A stretch of 64,000 bases of DNA from an uncultured Bacteroides sp. Lineage in GTDB: Bacteria > Bacteroidota > Bacteroidia > Bacteroidales > Bacteroidaceae. Numbering within the stretch: the stretch's first letter is position 1; the number at the start of each line of letters is the position of its first letter. The translations under genes and the position numbers were made by a program. The stretch is from the NCBI GenBank assembly GCA_949292025.1, contig CASEYC010000076.1:1-64000 (forward strand). The letters are read 5' to 3'. This document shows, one piece after another, positions 28,351 through 38,242 of this stretch. Under the pieces are notes generated by a model. The model was not told the DNA's origin, made no database searches, and saw only the letters and a list, made by a program, of their open reading frames with translations.

Positions 28351-28411
28351 TGTTTTTCATAGTATTAGATTTAAGGTTAACAAAGGTTGGGCTCAGCGGA
28401 GCCCTTTTTTT
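28351..28411 (+). ncRNA. Putative small non-coding RNA (about 60 nt)
   Basis: It begins about 6 nt after the -7 box and ends at the terminator hairpin GGGCTC-AGCG-GAGCCC with seven T residues (28389-28411). The body TTAGATTTAAGGTTAACAAA has no start codon leading to a meaningful frame. The exact promoter and exact terminator so close together argue for a free-standing sRNA between mutS and tRNA-Gln. I cannot assign it to an Rfam family. Confidence 0.6.
28389..28411 (+). terminator. Intrinsic terminator
   Basis: 6-bp GC-rich stem GGGCTC/GAGCCC, tetraloop AGCG, then seven T residues. Confidence 0.85.
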
Positions 28412-28535
28412 ATGCCCGTACTTCATCTCTTTGGGACGCATAGGGGGGACAGAGGAACGAACGCTAACAAACAAAAAAGAGGACGCGTCATCAAGACGCA
28501 TCCTCTTTGGAGGGGGAATGGATTTTGAAATGAGG

Positions 28536-28606
28536 TTGGACTACCAAGATTCGAACTTGGACAAACAGAACCAAAATCTGTTGTGCTACCATTACACCAT
28601 AGTCCA
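28536..28606 (-). tRNA. tRNA-Gln (TTG)
   Basis: Minus strand, about 71 nt. Acceptor TGGACTA/TAGTCCA pairs fully. Anticodon stem ACAGA/TCTGT encloses TTTTGGT, giving anticodon TTG. The T-arm is CCAAG-TTCGAAT-CTTGG. CCA is not encoded. Confidence 0.95.
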
Positions 28607-28693
28607 AACACTGGGGCTTTCTGTTAAAAAGCGGTGCAAAGATAGGGAGTTGTCAGCATATCTGCAAACATTTGGCTGTTTTTTTATCAAAAA

Positions 28694-28765
28694 AGGCGCG
28701 GATTACGCGAAATTGCACGGAAGTTTAGGAAGATCTGTCCGTGAAATCCGCGTAATCCGCGCCCA
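28694..28765. repeat. REP-like inverted repeat, family C copy 2
   Basis: AGGCGCGGATTACGCG (left) pairs with CGCGTAATCCGCGCC (right) around an internal TGCACGG/CCGTG-type stem. It has the same GCGCGGATTACGCG core as 25421-25509. It lies between the tyrS stop and tRNA-Gln. Confidence 0.85.
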
Positions 28766-28787
28766 ATAACCCTTTTAACTACAAACT

Positions 28788-30080
28788 TTACTTCGCAATC
28801 ACCAGGTAATAGTTCTTCTTGCCGCGCTGCACCAGCAGGTACTTGTCATCCAGCAGGTCGTTGGTCGTGACAATTTGGTCAAAGGCTGTCAGCTTCTCCT
28901 TATTGAGAGAAACGCCGCCGCCTTGCACCAGCTTGCGCATCTCGCCCTTGGAGGGGAAGATGGGGGCGTTCTCCACAAAGAGGTCTACGGCCTTCACGCC
29001 GGCACCCAGGGCATCGCGCGATACCTCGAACTGGGGCACGCCCTCGAAGACGGAGAGCAGCGTCTGCTCGTCCAGCTTCTTCAATGCCTCGCTCGTGCCA
29101 CCGCCGAAGAGGATGTTCGATGCTTCCACAGCCGCATTGTAGTCTTCCTCGGAGTGTACCATCACGGTCACTTCCTTGGCCAGACGCTTTTGCAGGACGC
29201 GCAGGTGCGGGGCCTCGGTGTGCTGGGCGGTCAACGCCTCGATTTCTTCCTTGGGCAGGGCGGTGAATATCTTGATGTATCTTGCGGCATCCTCGTCGCT
29301 CACGTTCAGCCAGAACTGGTAGAACTTGTAGGGCGACGTGTAGCGCGGGTCGAGCCATACGTTGCCGCTCTCCGTCTTGCCGAACTTGCCTCCGTCGGCC
29401 TTGGTGATGAGGGGACAGGTCAGGGCAAACGCTTCGCCTCCGTTGGTGCGGCGAATCAGCTCGGCACCCGTGGTGATGTTGCCCCACTGGTCGCTGCCGC
29501 CCATCTGGAGCTTGCAGCCCTTGGTCTCATAGAGGTGGAGGAAGTCATAGCCTTGCAGGAGCTGGTAGGTAAATTCCGTAAAAGAGAGTCCGTCGCGCGC
29601 CTCGCCGTTCAGGCGCTTCTTCACGCTGTCCTTGGCCATCATGTAGTTGACGGTGATGTGCTTGCCCACCTCGCGGGCGAAGTCCAGGAAGGTGAAGTCC
29701 TTCATCCAGTCGTAGTTGTTCACCAGTTCGGCATGGTTGGGTGCGTCCGAGTCAAAGTCCAGGAACTTGGAGAGCTGTTTCTTCATGCCGGCGATGTTGC
29801 GCTGCAAGGTCTCTTCGGTCAGCAGGTTGCGCTCCTGCGACTTGCCGGAGGGGTCGCCTATCATGCCCGTGGCACCGCCGATGAGCGCCAGCGGCTTGTG
29901 TCCGCAGCGCTGGAAGTGGCGCAGAATCATCACGCTGCACAGGTGGCCGATGTGCAGGGAGTCGGCCGTGGGGTCAAAGCCGATGTAAGCAGTCACTTGT
30001 TCCTTGGCCAGCAACTCTTCCGTGCCGGGCATCATGTCGTGGAGCATGCCACGCCATCTTAATTCTTCTACAAAATTCAT
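28788..30080 (-). CDS. tyrS: Tyrosyl-tRNA synthetase
   Basis: 430 aa. Class I signatures: HIGH-type [10 protein letters not shown] (about 43-52) and KMSKS-type [10 protein letters not shown] (about 230). Tyrosine-binding residues lie in [13 protein letters not shown] and [24 protein letters not shown]. The C-terminal S4 RNA-binding domain includes [19 protein letters not shown]. Cytoplasmic; charges tRNA-Tyr. Confidence 0.96.
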   Translation of the reverse strand: MNFVEELRWRGMLHDMMPGTEELLAKEQVTAYIGFDPTADSLHIGHLCSVMILRHFQRCGHKPLALIGGATGMIGDPSGKSQERNLLTEETLQRNIAGMKKQLSKFLDFDSDAPNHAELVNNYDWMKDFTFLDFAREVGKHITVNYMMAKDSVKKRLNGEARDGLSFTEFTYQLLQGYDFLHLYETKGCKLQMGGSDQWGNITTGAELIRRTNGGEAFALTCPLITKADGGKFGKTESGNVWLDPRYTSPYKFYQFWLNVSDEDAARYIKIFTALPKEEIEALTAQHTEAPHLRVLQKRLAKEVTVMVHSEEDYNAAVEASNILFGGGTSEALKKLDEQTLLSVFEGVPQFEVSRDALGAGVKAVDLFVENAPIFPSKGEMRKLVQGGGVSLNKEKLTAFDQIVTTNDLLDDKYLLVQRGKKNYYLVIAK

Positions 30081-30168
30081 CGAATGAGTATCTGTTTATT
30101 GGTTTAATTGTATATTGTGCGCAAAAGTACGACACTTTATCTGAAGAAGCAACCTTAGCGGAGGGAAT

Positions 30169-30804
30169 TTAATGAAAGAAAACGGATTGCACGTTAATGC
30201 GGACAGCTTCGCAGAGGTCTGCCAAGGGAATTTGGCGTACGGAAGCCACCTTTTCGTAAATCCCGGCAACAGGCGCGTGGCTTTCGTCCGTCTCGATGAA
30301 AAGGCGGGACAAAAGCACCGACCGCACCGTCTCTGCCTGAAACTTTGCGCCGAAAGAGAGGTAGAAACCGTGGCGCAACAATTCTCCGGCCAGTTGTGCC
30401 TTCCCCCGAAATCCGTGGATAATCCAAGGGACACGGGGCTTCAACTCTTTCTTCAGGCGGAGCAAACTCTCGGTGGCTTTCACCAGATGCACTACCAATG
30501 GCTTGCCCGCCGCATCGGCTATCTTTGCCTGGTGGATGAAGGCCGTTTCTTGCAAAGTCATAGGAGCATCAGCCAGCTTGTCCAATCCCGCCTCTCCCAC
30601 GGCCAATACCTGCGAATGAGCCACTGCCGCCTGAAGCCTTTCCCAAACCTCCTGCGGCACGTCATCCCGCAGCGACCAAGGATGCACCCCCACCGAATAC
30701 CAGTGCTCCGGACGAGGCGCAAAAGCATCCGGCGAACAGTTGATGATGCGGAAACCATCCGTCTCCATGTCTCTGTGCGTATGGATGTCAGGATAATCGT
30801 TCAT
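30169..30804 (-). CDS. TatD-family metal-dependent hydrolase
   Basis: About 211 aa from the ATG at 30804 (MNDYPDIHTH). Motifs: DIHTH (metal ligands), SVGVHPWS, AVGEAGLDKL (Glu ligand), KPLVVHLVKA and IIHGFRG, ending FIETDESH (Asp ligand). It is shorter than typical TatD (about 260 aa), as in the compact Bacteroides relatives. Putative DNase. It follows yidD closely in the metK-to-tyrS gene run. Confidence 0.85.
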   Translation of the reverse strand: MNDYPDIHTHRDMETDGFRIINCSPDAFAPRPEHWYSVGVHPWSLRDDVPQEVWERLQAAVAHSQVLAVGEAGLDKLADAPMTLQETAFIHQAKIADAAGKPLVVHLVKATESLLRLKKELKPRVPWIIHGFRGKAQLAGELLRHGFYLSFGAKFQAETVRSVLLSRLFIETDESHAPVAGIYEKVASVRQIPLADLCEAVRINVQSVFFH

Positions 30805-30827
30805 GAACATAAAGGTGAAAAGGTGAA

Positions 30828-31058
30828 TCAAGGCACCGGGTCATACCCCGAACCTCCCCACGGATGGCAACGCAACAGGCGCCGCACGGCCAGGTACAAT
30901 CCTTTGAAAGGCCCGTGCTTTCGGATGGCCTCCACGGCATATTGCGAGCAAGTAGGGGTGAAACGGCACGACGGCGGCGTAAAGGGGGAGATGCACTTCT
31001 GATAGAAAAAGATGGGAAGCAACAGGACAGACGACAGGATTTTCAGCAGCCACCTCAT
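30828..31058 (-). CDS. yidD: Membrane protein insertion efficiency factor YidD
   Basis: 76 aa from the ATG at 31058 ([15 protein letters not shown]), which overlaps the rnpA stop codon. It shows the family pattern [32 protein letters not shown] and [17 protein letters not shown]. The rnpA-yidD order is conserved across bacteria. It assists YidC-dependent membrane insertion. Confidence 0.93.
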   Translation of the reverse strand: MRWLLKILSSVLLLPIFFYQKCISPFTPPSCRFTPTCSQYAVEAIRKHGPFKGLYLAVRRLLRCHPWGGSGYDPVP

Positions 31059-31474
31059 TCTTTCGCGCCTCCCGCCTTTTCGCAGACTTTTGACGCGGCC
31101 AATGTTTCGCCGATGCGTTGCAAAGCCGTCCGCATCCGTCCGGCAATGACATCCGAACCGGCCACCCGGTCGGACAGGTAGATGAAAGCGATGGCCACGT
31201 GGCACCCCGTCTGTCCCACCACTTCGAGCAACGGTTGCTTGTTCAGGCGATATGCCTCGCGCACCCGGCGTTTCACCCGGTTGCGCTTCACCGCCCGCTT
31301 GAAGCGGCGTTTCGACACGCTGACCAAGATGGAAACGGGCGCATCCAACTCGTCCACGGGCATCCAGACTACCCGTAAAGGAAATAGAGAAAATGAGCGG
31401 GAGCCCCCCGCAAACATTTTCTCTATCACTTTCTTCCTGTTCAGCCGTTCGGCTTTATGCAGTGTATTTGCCAT
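31055..31474 (-). CDS. rnpA: Ribonuclease P protein component
   Basis: About 139 aa from the ATG at 31474 ([15 protein letters not shown]). The RNR signature [18 protein letters not shown] lies near 70-87, with [12 protein letters not shown] contacting P RNA. It is the protein subunit of the tRNA 5'-end maturase. It overlaps yidD by 4 nt (ATGA) and follows hemD by 37 bp. Confidence 0.94.
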   Translation of the reverse strand: MANTLHKAERLNRKKVIEKMFAGGSRSFSLFPLRVVWMPVDELDAPVSILVSVSKRRFKRAVKRNRVKRRVREAYRLNKQPLLEVVGQTGCHVAIAFIYLSDRVAGSDVIAGRMRTALQRIGETLAASKVCEKAGGAKE

Positions 31475-31510
31475 CCATGAGAATTCTTCCGCAGGCACAA
31501 GGCCGGGAAT

Positions 31511-32263
31511 TTATTTTTCTTTGTTATTTTCCCGAATGAACATATCAAGCGCGGCCGTCATGGACGGAGCCTGCACGCTGGGAGCCTCCAGGTCGAGGCG
31601 CAAACCGGCGTCGCGCACGGCTTGGGCGGTGGTGCTGCCAAAGGTGCCTATCTTGATGTCCTTCTGCTCGAAGTTGGGGAAATTCTTCTTCAGCGAAGTC
31701 ACACCGGCGGGGCTGAAGAACACCAGCATGTCATAGTCAAACTCCTCATCGGGCTTGAAGTCGTTGCTCACCGTGCGGTACATCACCACCTCGGTGTGCT
31801 GTATCTTGCTCTTGTCCAGCAGGTTCTTGATGTCATCGTTGTGTACGTCCGACATCGGCACGAGGTACTTCTCGTTCTTGTGCTTGACGATGGCAGGCAA
31901 CAAATCATCAAACTTGCCCGTGCTGCCGAAGAAAATCTTCCGCTTGCGGTATTGCACATATTTTTGGATATAGAGCGCGATGGCTTCCGTCACACAGAAA
32001 TACTTCATGGTTTCGGGGATGGTCACACGCAACTCCGTACAAAGATTGAAAAAGTGGTCGATGGCGTGGCGCGATGTGAAGACAACAGCTGTGTGGTCAA
32101 GAATAGAAACCTTTTGTTGTCTGAACTCTTTGGCCGTCAGGCTTTCCACTTTAATAAACGGGCGAAAATCTATTTTCACACCGTACTTCTCGGCGATGTC
32201 GTAGTAAGGAGACTTCTCGGAAGTCGGCTTAGGCTGCGACACAAGTACTTTTCTGATCTTCAA
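31511..32263 (-). CDS. hemD: Uroporphyrinogen-III synthase
   Basis: 250 aa. Weakly conserved family, recognised by the two-lobed pattern KVLVSQPKP, VVFTSRHAIDHFF, CVTEAIALYI, LVPMSDVHNDDIKNLL and the C-terminal MLVFFSPAGVTSLKKNFP with TTAQAVRDAGL. It cyclises hydroxymethylbilane. Bacteroides often salvage haem precursors, so an isolated hemD is not odd. It starts 4 bp after the DUF4271 gene. Confidence 0.87.
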   Translation of the reverse strand: MKIRKVLVSQPKPTSEKSPYYDIAEKYGVKIDFRPFIKVESLTAKEFRQQKVSILDHTAVVFTSRHAIDHFFNLCTELRVTIPETMKYFCVTEAIALYIQKYVQYRKRKIFFGSTGKFDDLLPAIVKHKNEKYLVPMSDVHNDDIKNLLDKSKIQHTEVVMYRTVSNDFKPDEEFDYDMLVFFSPAGVTSLKKNFPNFEQKDIKIGTFGSTTAQAVRDAGLRLDLEAPSVQAPSMTAALDMFIRENNKEK

Positions 32264-32267
32264 TGTC

Positions 32268-32978
32268 CTAATAATTTATTGTCCAGTAATCGTTCAACTG
32301 CACCAACCCTCGATACAACATAAGGCAAGGGATGATTTCTACGGCGCAAAAGTACAAAATTAAAAAGAGACTGCCATACAAATTGCTGCAAAAAAGCTTT
32401 AACCACTTATAGAATGCCAGTATTTTAAGAAAAAAGAACAAAACTGCCCCTATTATTACACTGATTTCAAGCTTCAGGTTAAAGTAAACAATAAACAATA
32501 CAGACAGAAACAAGGCGAATCCCAAGTAATAGACAAGCGTGGCATAAGCCTCTGTCCACCGCCGGGTCACTTCCCTGTCAAGAAATATCCACCCCAGGAG
32601 AAGATAGAGCAGCCACTTGGCAAACACATAGCCTCCGCACACCCCGGTATAAACGCCTACCAGTTTCCAGGTAGGTTGGCCGGCCTGGGCGGTGCCGAAG
32701 CAGACAAACAGGTACATGCCCACCATTACGCACGTCTGCAGCACAAGCAGTATCAGATGGTGCGTGTCGCCGCCCGTCGCATCCGAGAAGATACTGGCGC
32801 GTTCGCGGTGCAGCAGGAAGTCATGCCCCAACTGGAGCAAATGGCTCCGGCTCCGCGACAAGACGTATGCCGACAAGAAGAAACAACCCAACAGCAAGGC
32901 TGTCACCACCCCGTCCATGCAGAAGGAGTAAGGAATCGGCGTTCCTCCGCTTGCCGCTGTCAGCAAAGGATTCATCAT
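32268..32978 (-). CDS. DUF4271 family integral membrane protein
   Basis: 236 aa with about six hydrophobic segments and the Bacteroidetes-specific position between metK/LOG and hemD typical of DUF4271 proteins. The end (YFCAVEIIPCLMLYRGLVQLNDYWTINY) is characteristic. Its start overlaps the stop of the LOG gene by 4 nt. The function is unknown. Confidence 0.78.
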   Translation of the reverse strand: MMNPLLTAASGGTPIPYSFCMDGVVTALLLGCFFLSAYVLSRSRSHLLQLGHDFLLHRERASIFSDATGGDTHHLILLVLQTCVMVGMYLFVCFGTAQAGQPTWKLVGVYTGVCGGYVFAKWLLYLLLGWIFLDREVTRRWTEAYATLVYYLGFALFLSVLFIVYFNLKLEISVIIGAVLFFFLKILAFYKWLKLFCSNLYGSLFLILYFCAVEIIPCLMLYRGLVQLNDYWTINY

Positions 32979-33553
32979 AACGCGGCAAACTTACGGATGG
33001 AGGCATCCCAGCGGGGCAGGCTGACAGCCAACTCCACGGCTTCCTGAGGCGAACGGGCCACCTGCCAAAGGCCGGCGTGGCGCACGCCCATGAAGTGTTC
33101 GCCAATGGCGCGGTCGAACATGTCCAGCAAAGGGTCGTAATACCCTTTGAGGTTCAGGATGACAATAGGGTTCAGGTAAAGCCCAAGTTGCTTCCACGTG
33201 ATGGCTTCCAGCAATTCCTCCAACGTGCCGCATCCGCCGGGCAAGGCTATGACGGCATCGGCCAAGTGGAGCATTGTCTGCTTGCGCTCGTGCATGCTTT
33301 CTGTCACGAGCAGTTCGCTCAGGCCCGTGTGGTGCCAGCCTTGCTCCACCATGAAGCGGGGGATGACGCCCGTCACCCGTCCGCCCGCGGCCAAGGCGGC
33401 ATCGCTCACGGCGCCCATCAAGCCCATGTTTCCCGCCCCGTTCACCACGCGGATGCCGCGGCAGCCCAGCAGGGTGCCCAGGGTGCGCGCGGCGTCCGTG
33501 TAGGCGGGATCTATCTTGGTGCTCGAGGCACAATAGACACAAACGGTTTTCAT
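32975..33553 (-). CDS. LOG-family protein (TIGR00730 Rossmann fold)
   Basis: 192 aa. Signature [20 protein letters not shown] (about 107-126) is the PGGxGTxxE motif of nucleoside 5'-monophosphate phosphoribohydrolases (LOG/YgdH type), which release the base from a nucleotide. [19 protein letters not shown] is the N-terminal nucleotide-binding loop. Overlaps metK by 4 nt at its start. Confidence 0.92.
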   Translation of the reverse strand: MKTVCVYCASSTKIDPAYTDAARTLGTLLGCRGIRVVNGAGNMGLMGAVSDAALAAGGRVTGVIPRFMVEQGWHHTGLSELLVTESMHERKQTMLHLADAVIALPGGCGTLEELLEAITWKQLGLYLNPIVILNLKGYYDPLLDMFDRAIGEHFMGVRHAGLWQVARSPQEAVELAVSLPRWDASIRKFAAL

Positions 33554-34845
33554 TGCAATCCGAAGGCTTCTTTCACCTTGTCCACATAATCCAGTTTCTC
33601 CCAGGTGAAGAGCTCCACCTCCACGTCCTTGTTGCCTTCGTAGCGGCTGCGGAAGTGCTTCACCACCGTCTGCGGCTCGCGCCCCATGTGGCCGTAGGCA
33701 GCCGTTTCCTGGTAGATGGGGTTGCGCAGCTTCAGGCGGTCTTCGATGGCCTTGGGACGCAGGTCGAACAGCTGGTCAATCTTCTGCGCGATTTCGCCGT
33801 CGGTCATGTCCACATGGCTGCGCCCGTAGGTGTTGACATAGATGCTGATGGGACGCGCCACGCCGATGGCATAGCTGAGCTGCACCAACATTTCGTCGGC
33901 CACGCCGGCGGCTACCAGGTTCTTGGCAATGTGGCGGGCGGCGTAGGCTGCCGAGCGGTCCACCTTCGAGGGGTCTTTGCCCGAGAAGGCGCCGCCGCCG
34001 TGGGCGCCTTTTCCACCATAGGTATCCACGATAATCTTGCGTCCGGTCAAGCCCGTGTCCCCGTGCGGGCCGCCGATGACGAACTTGCCTGTGGGATTGA
34101 CGAAGTATTTAATTTGGTCGTTGAACAAGGCCAGCACCTTGGGCGCGTGGATGGAGGCGATGACGCGGGGCATCAGCGTGTGGATGACGTCGCGTCGGAT
34201 GACGGCCAGCATCTCCTCGTCGGCTTTCAGTTGGGCCTCCTCCGTGTCGTCGGCAGGCTGGACGAACTCGTCGTGCTGGGTGGAGACGACGATGGTGTCG
34301 ATGCGCACGGGCGTGCCGTTGTCGTCATATTCGATGGTCACCTGGCTCTTCGAGTCGGGGCGCAGGTAGGTCATTTCCTTGCCTTCGCGGCGGATGTCGG
34401 CCAATACCTGGAGGATGCGGTGTGCCAGGTCGAGGGAAAGCGGCATGTAGTTCTCCGTCTCGTTGGTGGCATAGCCGAACATCATGCCCTGGTCGCCAGC
34501 GCCCTGCTCCATGGGGTCTTGGCGCTCCACGCCGCGGTTGATGTCGGGACTTTGCTCGTGGATGGCGCTCAGCACGCCGCACGAATTGCTCTCGAACATG
34601 TACTCGCCCTTGGTGTAGCCAATCTTCTTGATGACTTCGCGGGCAATGAGCGGCATGTCCACGTAGGCTTTGGTTTTCACTTCACCGGCCAGCACTACCT
34701 GTCCGGTAGTCACCAGCGTTTCGCAAGCTACTTTAGAACTGGGGTCATAGGCCAGCAGTTTGTCAAGCACAGCGTCCGATATTTGGTCGGCCACTTTGTC
34801 GGGGTGTCCTTCAGACACCGATTCGGATGTGAATAAGTATCCCAT
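33550..34845 (-). CDS. metK: S-adenosylmethionine synthetase
   Basis: 431 aa. Motifs: [20 protein letters not shown] (N-terminal), [12 protein letters not shown], the P-loop-like [19 protein letters not shown] and [15 protein letters not shown]. It makes SAM from methionine and ATP. It leads the leftward run LOG-DUF4271-hemD-rnpA-yidD-tatD-tyrS. A SAM-II-like riboswitch lies about 105 nt upstream, implying feedback by its product. Confidence 0.97.
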   Translation of the reverse strand: MGYLFTSESVSEGHPDKVADQISDAVLDKLLAYDPSSKVACETLVTTGQVVLAGEVKTKAYVDMPLIAREVIKKIGYTKGEYMFESNSCGVLSAIHEQSPDINRGVERQDPMEQGAGDQGMMFGYATNETENYMPLSLDLAHRILQVLADIRREGKEMTYLRPDSKSQVTIEYDDNGTPVRIDTIVVSTQHDEFVQPADDTEEAQLKADEEMLAVIRRDVIHTLMPRVIASIHAPKVLALFNDQIKYFVNPTGKFVIGGPHGDTGLTGRKIIVDTYGGKGAHGGGAFSGKDPSKVDRSAAYAARHIAKNLVAAGVADEMLVQLSYAIGVARPISIYVNTYGRSHVDMTDGEIAQKIDQLFDLRPKAIEDRLKLRNPIYQETAAYGHMGREPQTVVKHFRSRYEGNKDVEVELFTWEKLDYVDKVKEAFGLQ

Positions 34846-34950
34846 TTCTTGAATGAATGATTAAGAATTAAAAAATCTATGTAAGCAAACGGGAAAGGAA
34901 GAGTAGATGTATCCGGCCGCCTTTGCAGGACATGGCCTTTGTTGTCAGAA

Positions 34951-35008
34951 AAGGATGTGTTTTAGCATTTTTTTCCGTGGTTGCAAGCTACTCAAATCTT
35001 TCCACACT
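34951..35008 (-). promoter_or_regulatory. Probable SAM-II-type riboswitch in the metK leader
   Basis: Read on the minus strand: TGTGG pairs with CCACG (P1) around a loop containing GATTTGAGTAGCTTGCAA, and TAGC of that loop can pair with GCTA downstream (TGCTAAAAC) to form a pseudoknot. The order GAUUU, UUGCAA just before the 3' strand of P1, and GCUAAAA matches the SAM-II aptamer as I remember it. It sits right after a promoter and before the SAM synthetase gene, which fits functionally. Some SAM-V RNAs look alike. Confidence 0.65.
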
Positions 35009-35021
35009 TTGTTTTCGGGCG

Positions 35022-35029
35022 CAAAGATA
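35022..35029 (-). promoter_or_regulatory. -7 promoter element for metK
   Basis: TATCTTTG on the minus strand matches TAnnTTTG. Transcription would begin near 35015, a few bases before the riboswitch stem. The -33 element is not clear. Confidence 0.55.
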
Positions 35030-35147
35030 GGAAGTTTCCGGCGGATTGCCAGCAAGAATTACAGAGATTAACATTAGGCCGGGACGTTTTCTTTCCGCCT
35101 GCCTCCGTCCGGGCTGATTTACAGGCCTTTGTCCGGGTGTACAGCCA

Positions 35148-35245
35148 CCCTTTGCTTACCCGTACCCCCGCCCGTGCTTACCCGTACCTCCGCCCGCGCT
35201 TACCCGTACCTCCGCCCGTGCTTAGGGATATGGGTAAGCAAAGGG
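35148..35245. repeat. Tandem 22-bp array flanked by 14-bp inverted repeats, family D copy 2
   Basis: Three 22-bp units beginning GCTTACCCGTACC (35154-35219) lie between perfect inverted arms CCCTTTGCTTACCC (35148-35161) and GGGTAAGCAAAGGG (35232-35245). The GCTTACCCGTACC core recurs at 15795-15897. The rest of the 34850-35360 gap holds the metK leader and a TAACTTTG box at 35323. Confidence 0.85.
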
Positions 35246-35361
35246 GAGGATATGCACATCCAACGCGACGGAAAAACAGCAGAAAAATGCCCGGAAAGCA
35301 ACGGTTTTCCCAAATCTATCCGTAACTTTGTCCCGAATCCCAAAAAATACAGATAGAAGCC

Positions 35362-36282
35362 ATGAAAGAGATGCCTTATGAAATGCTGCCGTTGGCAGTG
35401 GAAACGGAATTGAGCCGGGATTGGACCTTGTTGTGCGACAAATACTGGAAGTTCAAAAGCAACGCCATGACCCTGTGTCTGAACGCGCGCGAATTTCCCA
35501 CGTCACGGCAAACCAGGTTCATTTCGTCGCGCACCGGACTGGAATGGTACATGATATGCGCCTGCCCCGAACAGAATGCCAAGTCCGCCTACTATACTTT
35601 CTACACCCCATACACTAACCCCAAGGGCAAGAAAGGCTGTTATTGCCTCAGCGAAGGCGACTGCGAAAAGATGACCCCGCACTTCCTGGACCGGGTGCGT
35701 ACCCGCTACCTGCACAAGCACGGCATCTTCCCGAATACTCTGGCCGAAACCATGGAGGCCTTTTGCCGCTACATAACCAACGGGGAAAACTTCCTGTTCA
35801 TCTCCACAAAAACCGGAATCAAATACATGGTGCTGAACCAAGGCATCGCCATCGTGGACGTGGCAGGCAATGGGATGGTCACCTACATCACGTTCATCTC
35901 CTTTGATATGCTGCTCAGCTTCCAGACGCCCTACAAACGCATCGTGGAGCGGATGTATGAACTCTACAACGCCAACCACCGACGCTGGGACATGGACCGC
36001 TTTGAACGCATCATCTACGAAGAAGGCCTCACCGTCGATGATGAACCCCTGCGGCAAATCAAGACCAAACCCCGCAGGAAATTCACCGAGCCTTCTAATA
36101 GCCGGAGCTGGCTGCAAGGGATGCAAAGCCGGAACTACGACCGGGCCATGAAGCAAATCGGCGACAGTGCCGCTGAACTGTGGACGCCCACCAGCCAACG
36201 TCCCGGCACCACTTCCTGGATTGCGCCCGATGACATGGCCAAAGGAGTGGAGGAACTGCTGAAGCAACGGAGCGGGAAATAA
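35362..36282 (+). CDS. Uncharacterised conserved-looking protein
   Basis: 306 aa, no family recognised, no signal peptide and no membrane segment. A TAACTTTG -7 box at 35323-35330 (context TAACTTTGTCCCGAA, identical to that before parE) precedes the ATG. The protein has Cys/Tyr-rich stretches (MICACPEQNAK, CYCLSEGDC). Its second third (FISTKTGIKYMVLNQGIAIV) reads like a repeat of the first (FISSRTGLEWYMICACP). The C-terminal 80 residues are basic and Trp-containing. It is divergent from metK and upstream of fucI. Confidence 0.7.
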   Translation: MKEMPYEMLPLAVETELSRDWTLLCDKYWKFKSNAMTLCLNAREFPTSRQTRFISSRTGLEWYMICACPEQNAKSAYYTFYTPYTNPKGKKGCYCLSEGDCEKMTPHFLDRVRTRYLHKHGIFPNTLAETMEAFCRYITNGENFLFISTKTGIKYMVLNQGIAIVDVAGNGMVTYITFISFDMLLSFQTPYKRIVERMYELYNANHRRWDMDRFERIIYEEGLTVDDEPLRQIKTKPRRKFTEPSNSRSWLQGMQSRNYDRAMKQIGDSAAELWTPTSQRPGTTSWIAPDDMAKGVEELLKQRSGK

Positions 36283-36463
36283 AGTCCTGATTATGCCTCA
36301 AAAGAAAGCATGGCAGGCAAGTGTGCATTAATCTTGCCTAAAAGATGTTTAATAACTTGCAGATAACGAATTAAATCCCGAACTTTGAGGGAAGCGAATT
36401 TTTACTTTCGCCCAACTACGAACCAATTTATCAACACCTATTTATTATTTTTATCGTACAACC

Positions 36464-38239
36464 ATGAAGAAATACCCTAAAATCGGTATCCGCCCGACCA
36501 TTGACGGCCGGCAGGGAGGCGTGCGCGAAAGCCTCGAAGAAAAGACCATGAACCTGGCAAAGGCCGTGGCAGAATTGATTTCCACCAATTTGAAGAACGG
36601 GGACGGCAGTCCCGTGGAGTGCGTCATCGCCGACGGCACCATCGGGCGTGTGGCGGAAAGCGCCGCCTGCGCCGAGAAGTTCGAACGCGAGGGCGTGGGA
36701 GCCACCATCACCGTGACCTCCTGCTGGTGCTACGGCTCGGAGACCATGGACATGAACCCCTATTACCCCAAGGCCGTGTGGGGATTCAACGGCACCGAAC
36801 GCCCGGGAGCCGTCTACCTAGCCGCCGTGCTCGCCGCACATGCACAGAAGGGGTTGCCCGCCTTCGGCATCTACGGACATGACGTGCAGGACCTGGACGA
36901 CAACACCGTGCCCGCCGACGTGGCCGAGAAAATCTTGCGCTTCGCCCGCGCCGCACAGGCCGTGGCCACCATGCGCGGACGGTCCTACCTCTCAATGGGC
37001 AGCGTGGCCATGGGCATCGCAGGCTCCATCGTCAATCCCGACTTCTTCCAGGAGTATCTGGGCATCCGCTGCGAGTCTGTGGACCTGACGGAAATCATCC
37101 GCCGCATGACGGAGGGCATCTATGACCACGAGGAGTATGAGAAGGCCATGGCATGGACCAAGGAGCACTGCAAGCCCAACGAGGGCGAGGACTTCAAGAA
37201 CCGCCCGGAGAAGCGCAAGACGCGCGAACAGAAGGATCAGGACTGGGAATTCACCGTGAAGATGATGATCATCATGCGCGACCTGATGACCGGCAACCCC
37301 AAGCTGCGCGAAATGGGCTTCAAGGAAGAGGCACTGGGACACAACGCCATCGCCGCCGGATTCCAAGGCCAGCGCCAGTGGACGGACTTCTACCCCAACG
37401 GCGACTTCCCCGAGTCGATGCTGAACACGTCGTTTGACTGGAACGGCATCCGCGAGGCCTTCGTGGTGGCCACCGAGAACGATGCCTGCAACGGCGTGGC
37501 CATGCTCTTCGGCCACCTGCTGACCAACCGCGCGCAGATCTTCAGCGACGTGCGCACGTACTGGAGCCCCGAGGCCGTGAAGCGTGTCACCGGCAAGGAG
37601 CTGACGGGGCGCGCCGCAGGGGGTATCATCCACCTCATCAACTCTGGCGCCACCACGCTGGACGGCACGGGACAATCCACGGACGCCGAGGGCAACCCCG
37701 TGATGAAGGAGCCGTGGAACCTGACCGAGGCCGATGTGAACAACTGCCTGAAGGCCACGACGTGGTATCCCGCAGACCGCGATTACTTCCGCGGCGGCGG
37801 CTTCTCCAGCAACTTCCTGAGCAAAGGCGGAATGCCCGTCACCATGATGCGCCTGAACCTGGTGAAGGGCCTGGGACCCGTGCTACAGCTGGCCGAGGGA
37901 TGGACGGTGGACATCGACCCGGAAATCCACCAGACGCTGAACATGCGCACCGACCCCACGTGGCCCACAACGTGGTTCGTGCCGCGCCTGTGCGACAAGC
38001 CCGCCTTCAAGGACGTCTACTCCGTGATGAACAACTGGGGGGCCAACCACGGTGCCATCAGCTACGGGCACATCGGCGCGGACCTCATCACGCTGGCCTC
38101 CATGCTGCGCATCCCCGTATGCATGCACAACGTGGACGAGGACAAGATCTTCCGCCCCGCCGCCTGGAACGCCTTCGGCATGGACAAGGAGGGGGCCGAC
38201 TACCGGGCTTGCCAAAATTACGGGCCGCTGTATAAGTAA
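36464..38239 (+). CDS. fucI: L-fucose isomerase
   Basis: 591 aa, full family length. Starts [25 protein letters not shown], the FucI N-terminus. Active-site regions include [18 protein letters not shown] (Glu and Asp metal ligands) and the C-terminal [20 protein letters not shown]. It converts L-fucose to L-fuculose in the cytoplasm, the first step of the pathway encoded here. A TACTTTCG promoter-like box lies near 36403. No FucR gene is adjacent, unlike B. thetaiotaomicron. Confidence 0.96.
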   Translation: MKKYPKIGIRPTIDGRQGGVRESLEEKTMNLAKAVAELISTNLKNGDGSPVECVIADGTIGRVAESAACAEKFEREGVGATITVTSCWCYGSETMDMNPYYPKAVWGFNGTERPGAVYLAAVLAAHAQKGLPAFGIYGHDVQDLDDNTVPADVAEKILRFARAAQAVATMRGRSYLSMGSVAMGIAGSIVNPDFFQEYLGIRCESVDLTEIIRRMTEGIYDHEEYEKAMAWTKEHCKPNEGEDFKNRPEKRKTREQKDQDWEFTVKMMIIMRDLMTGNPKLREMGFKEEALGHNAIAAGFQGQRQWTDFYPNGDFPESMLNTSFDWNGIREAFVVATENDACNGVAMLFGHLLTNRAQIFSDVRTYWSPEAVKRVTGKELTGRAAGGIIHLINSGATTLDGTGQSTDAEGNPVMKEPWNLTEADVNNCLKATTWYPADRDYFRGGGFSSNFLSKGGMPVTMMRLNLVKGLGPVLQLAEGWTVDIDPEIHQTLNMRTDPTWPTTWFVPRLCDKPAFKDVYSVMNNWGANHGAISYGHIGADLITLASMLRIPVCMHNVDEDKIFRPAAWNAFGMDKEGADYRACQNYGPLYK

Positions 38240-38242
38240 TAA

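Noticed and set aside
35148..35245. Possible CRISPR array
   Set aside because: 22-bp tandem units without spacers.
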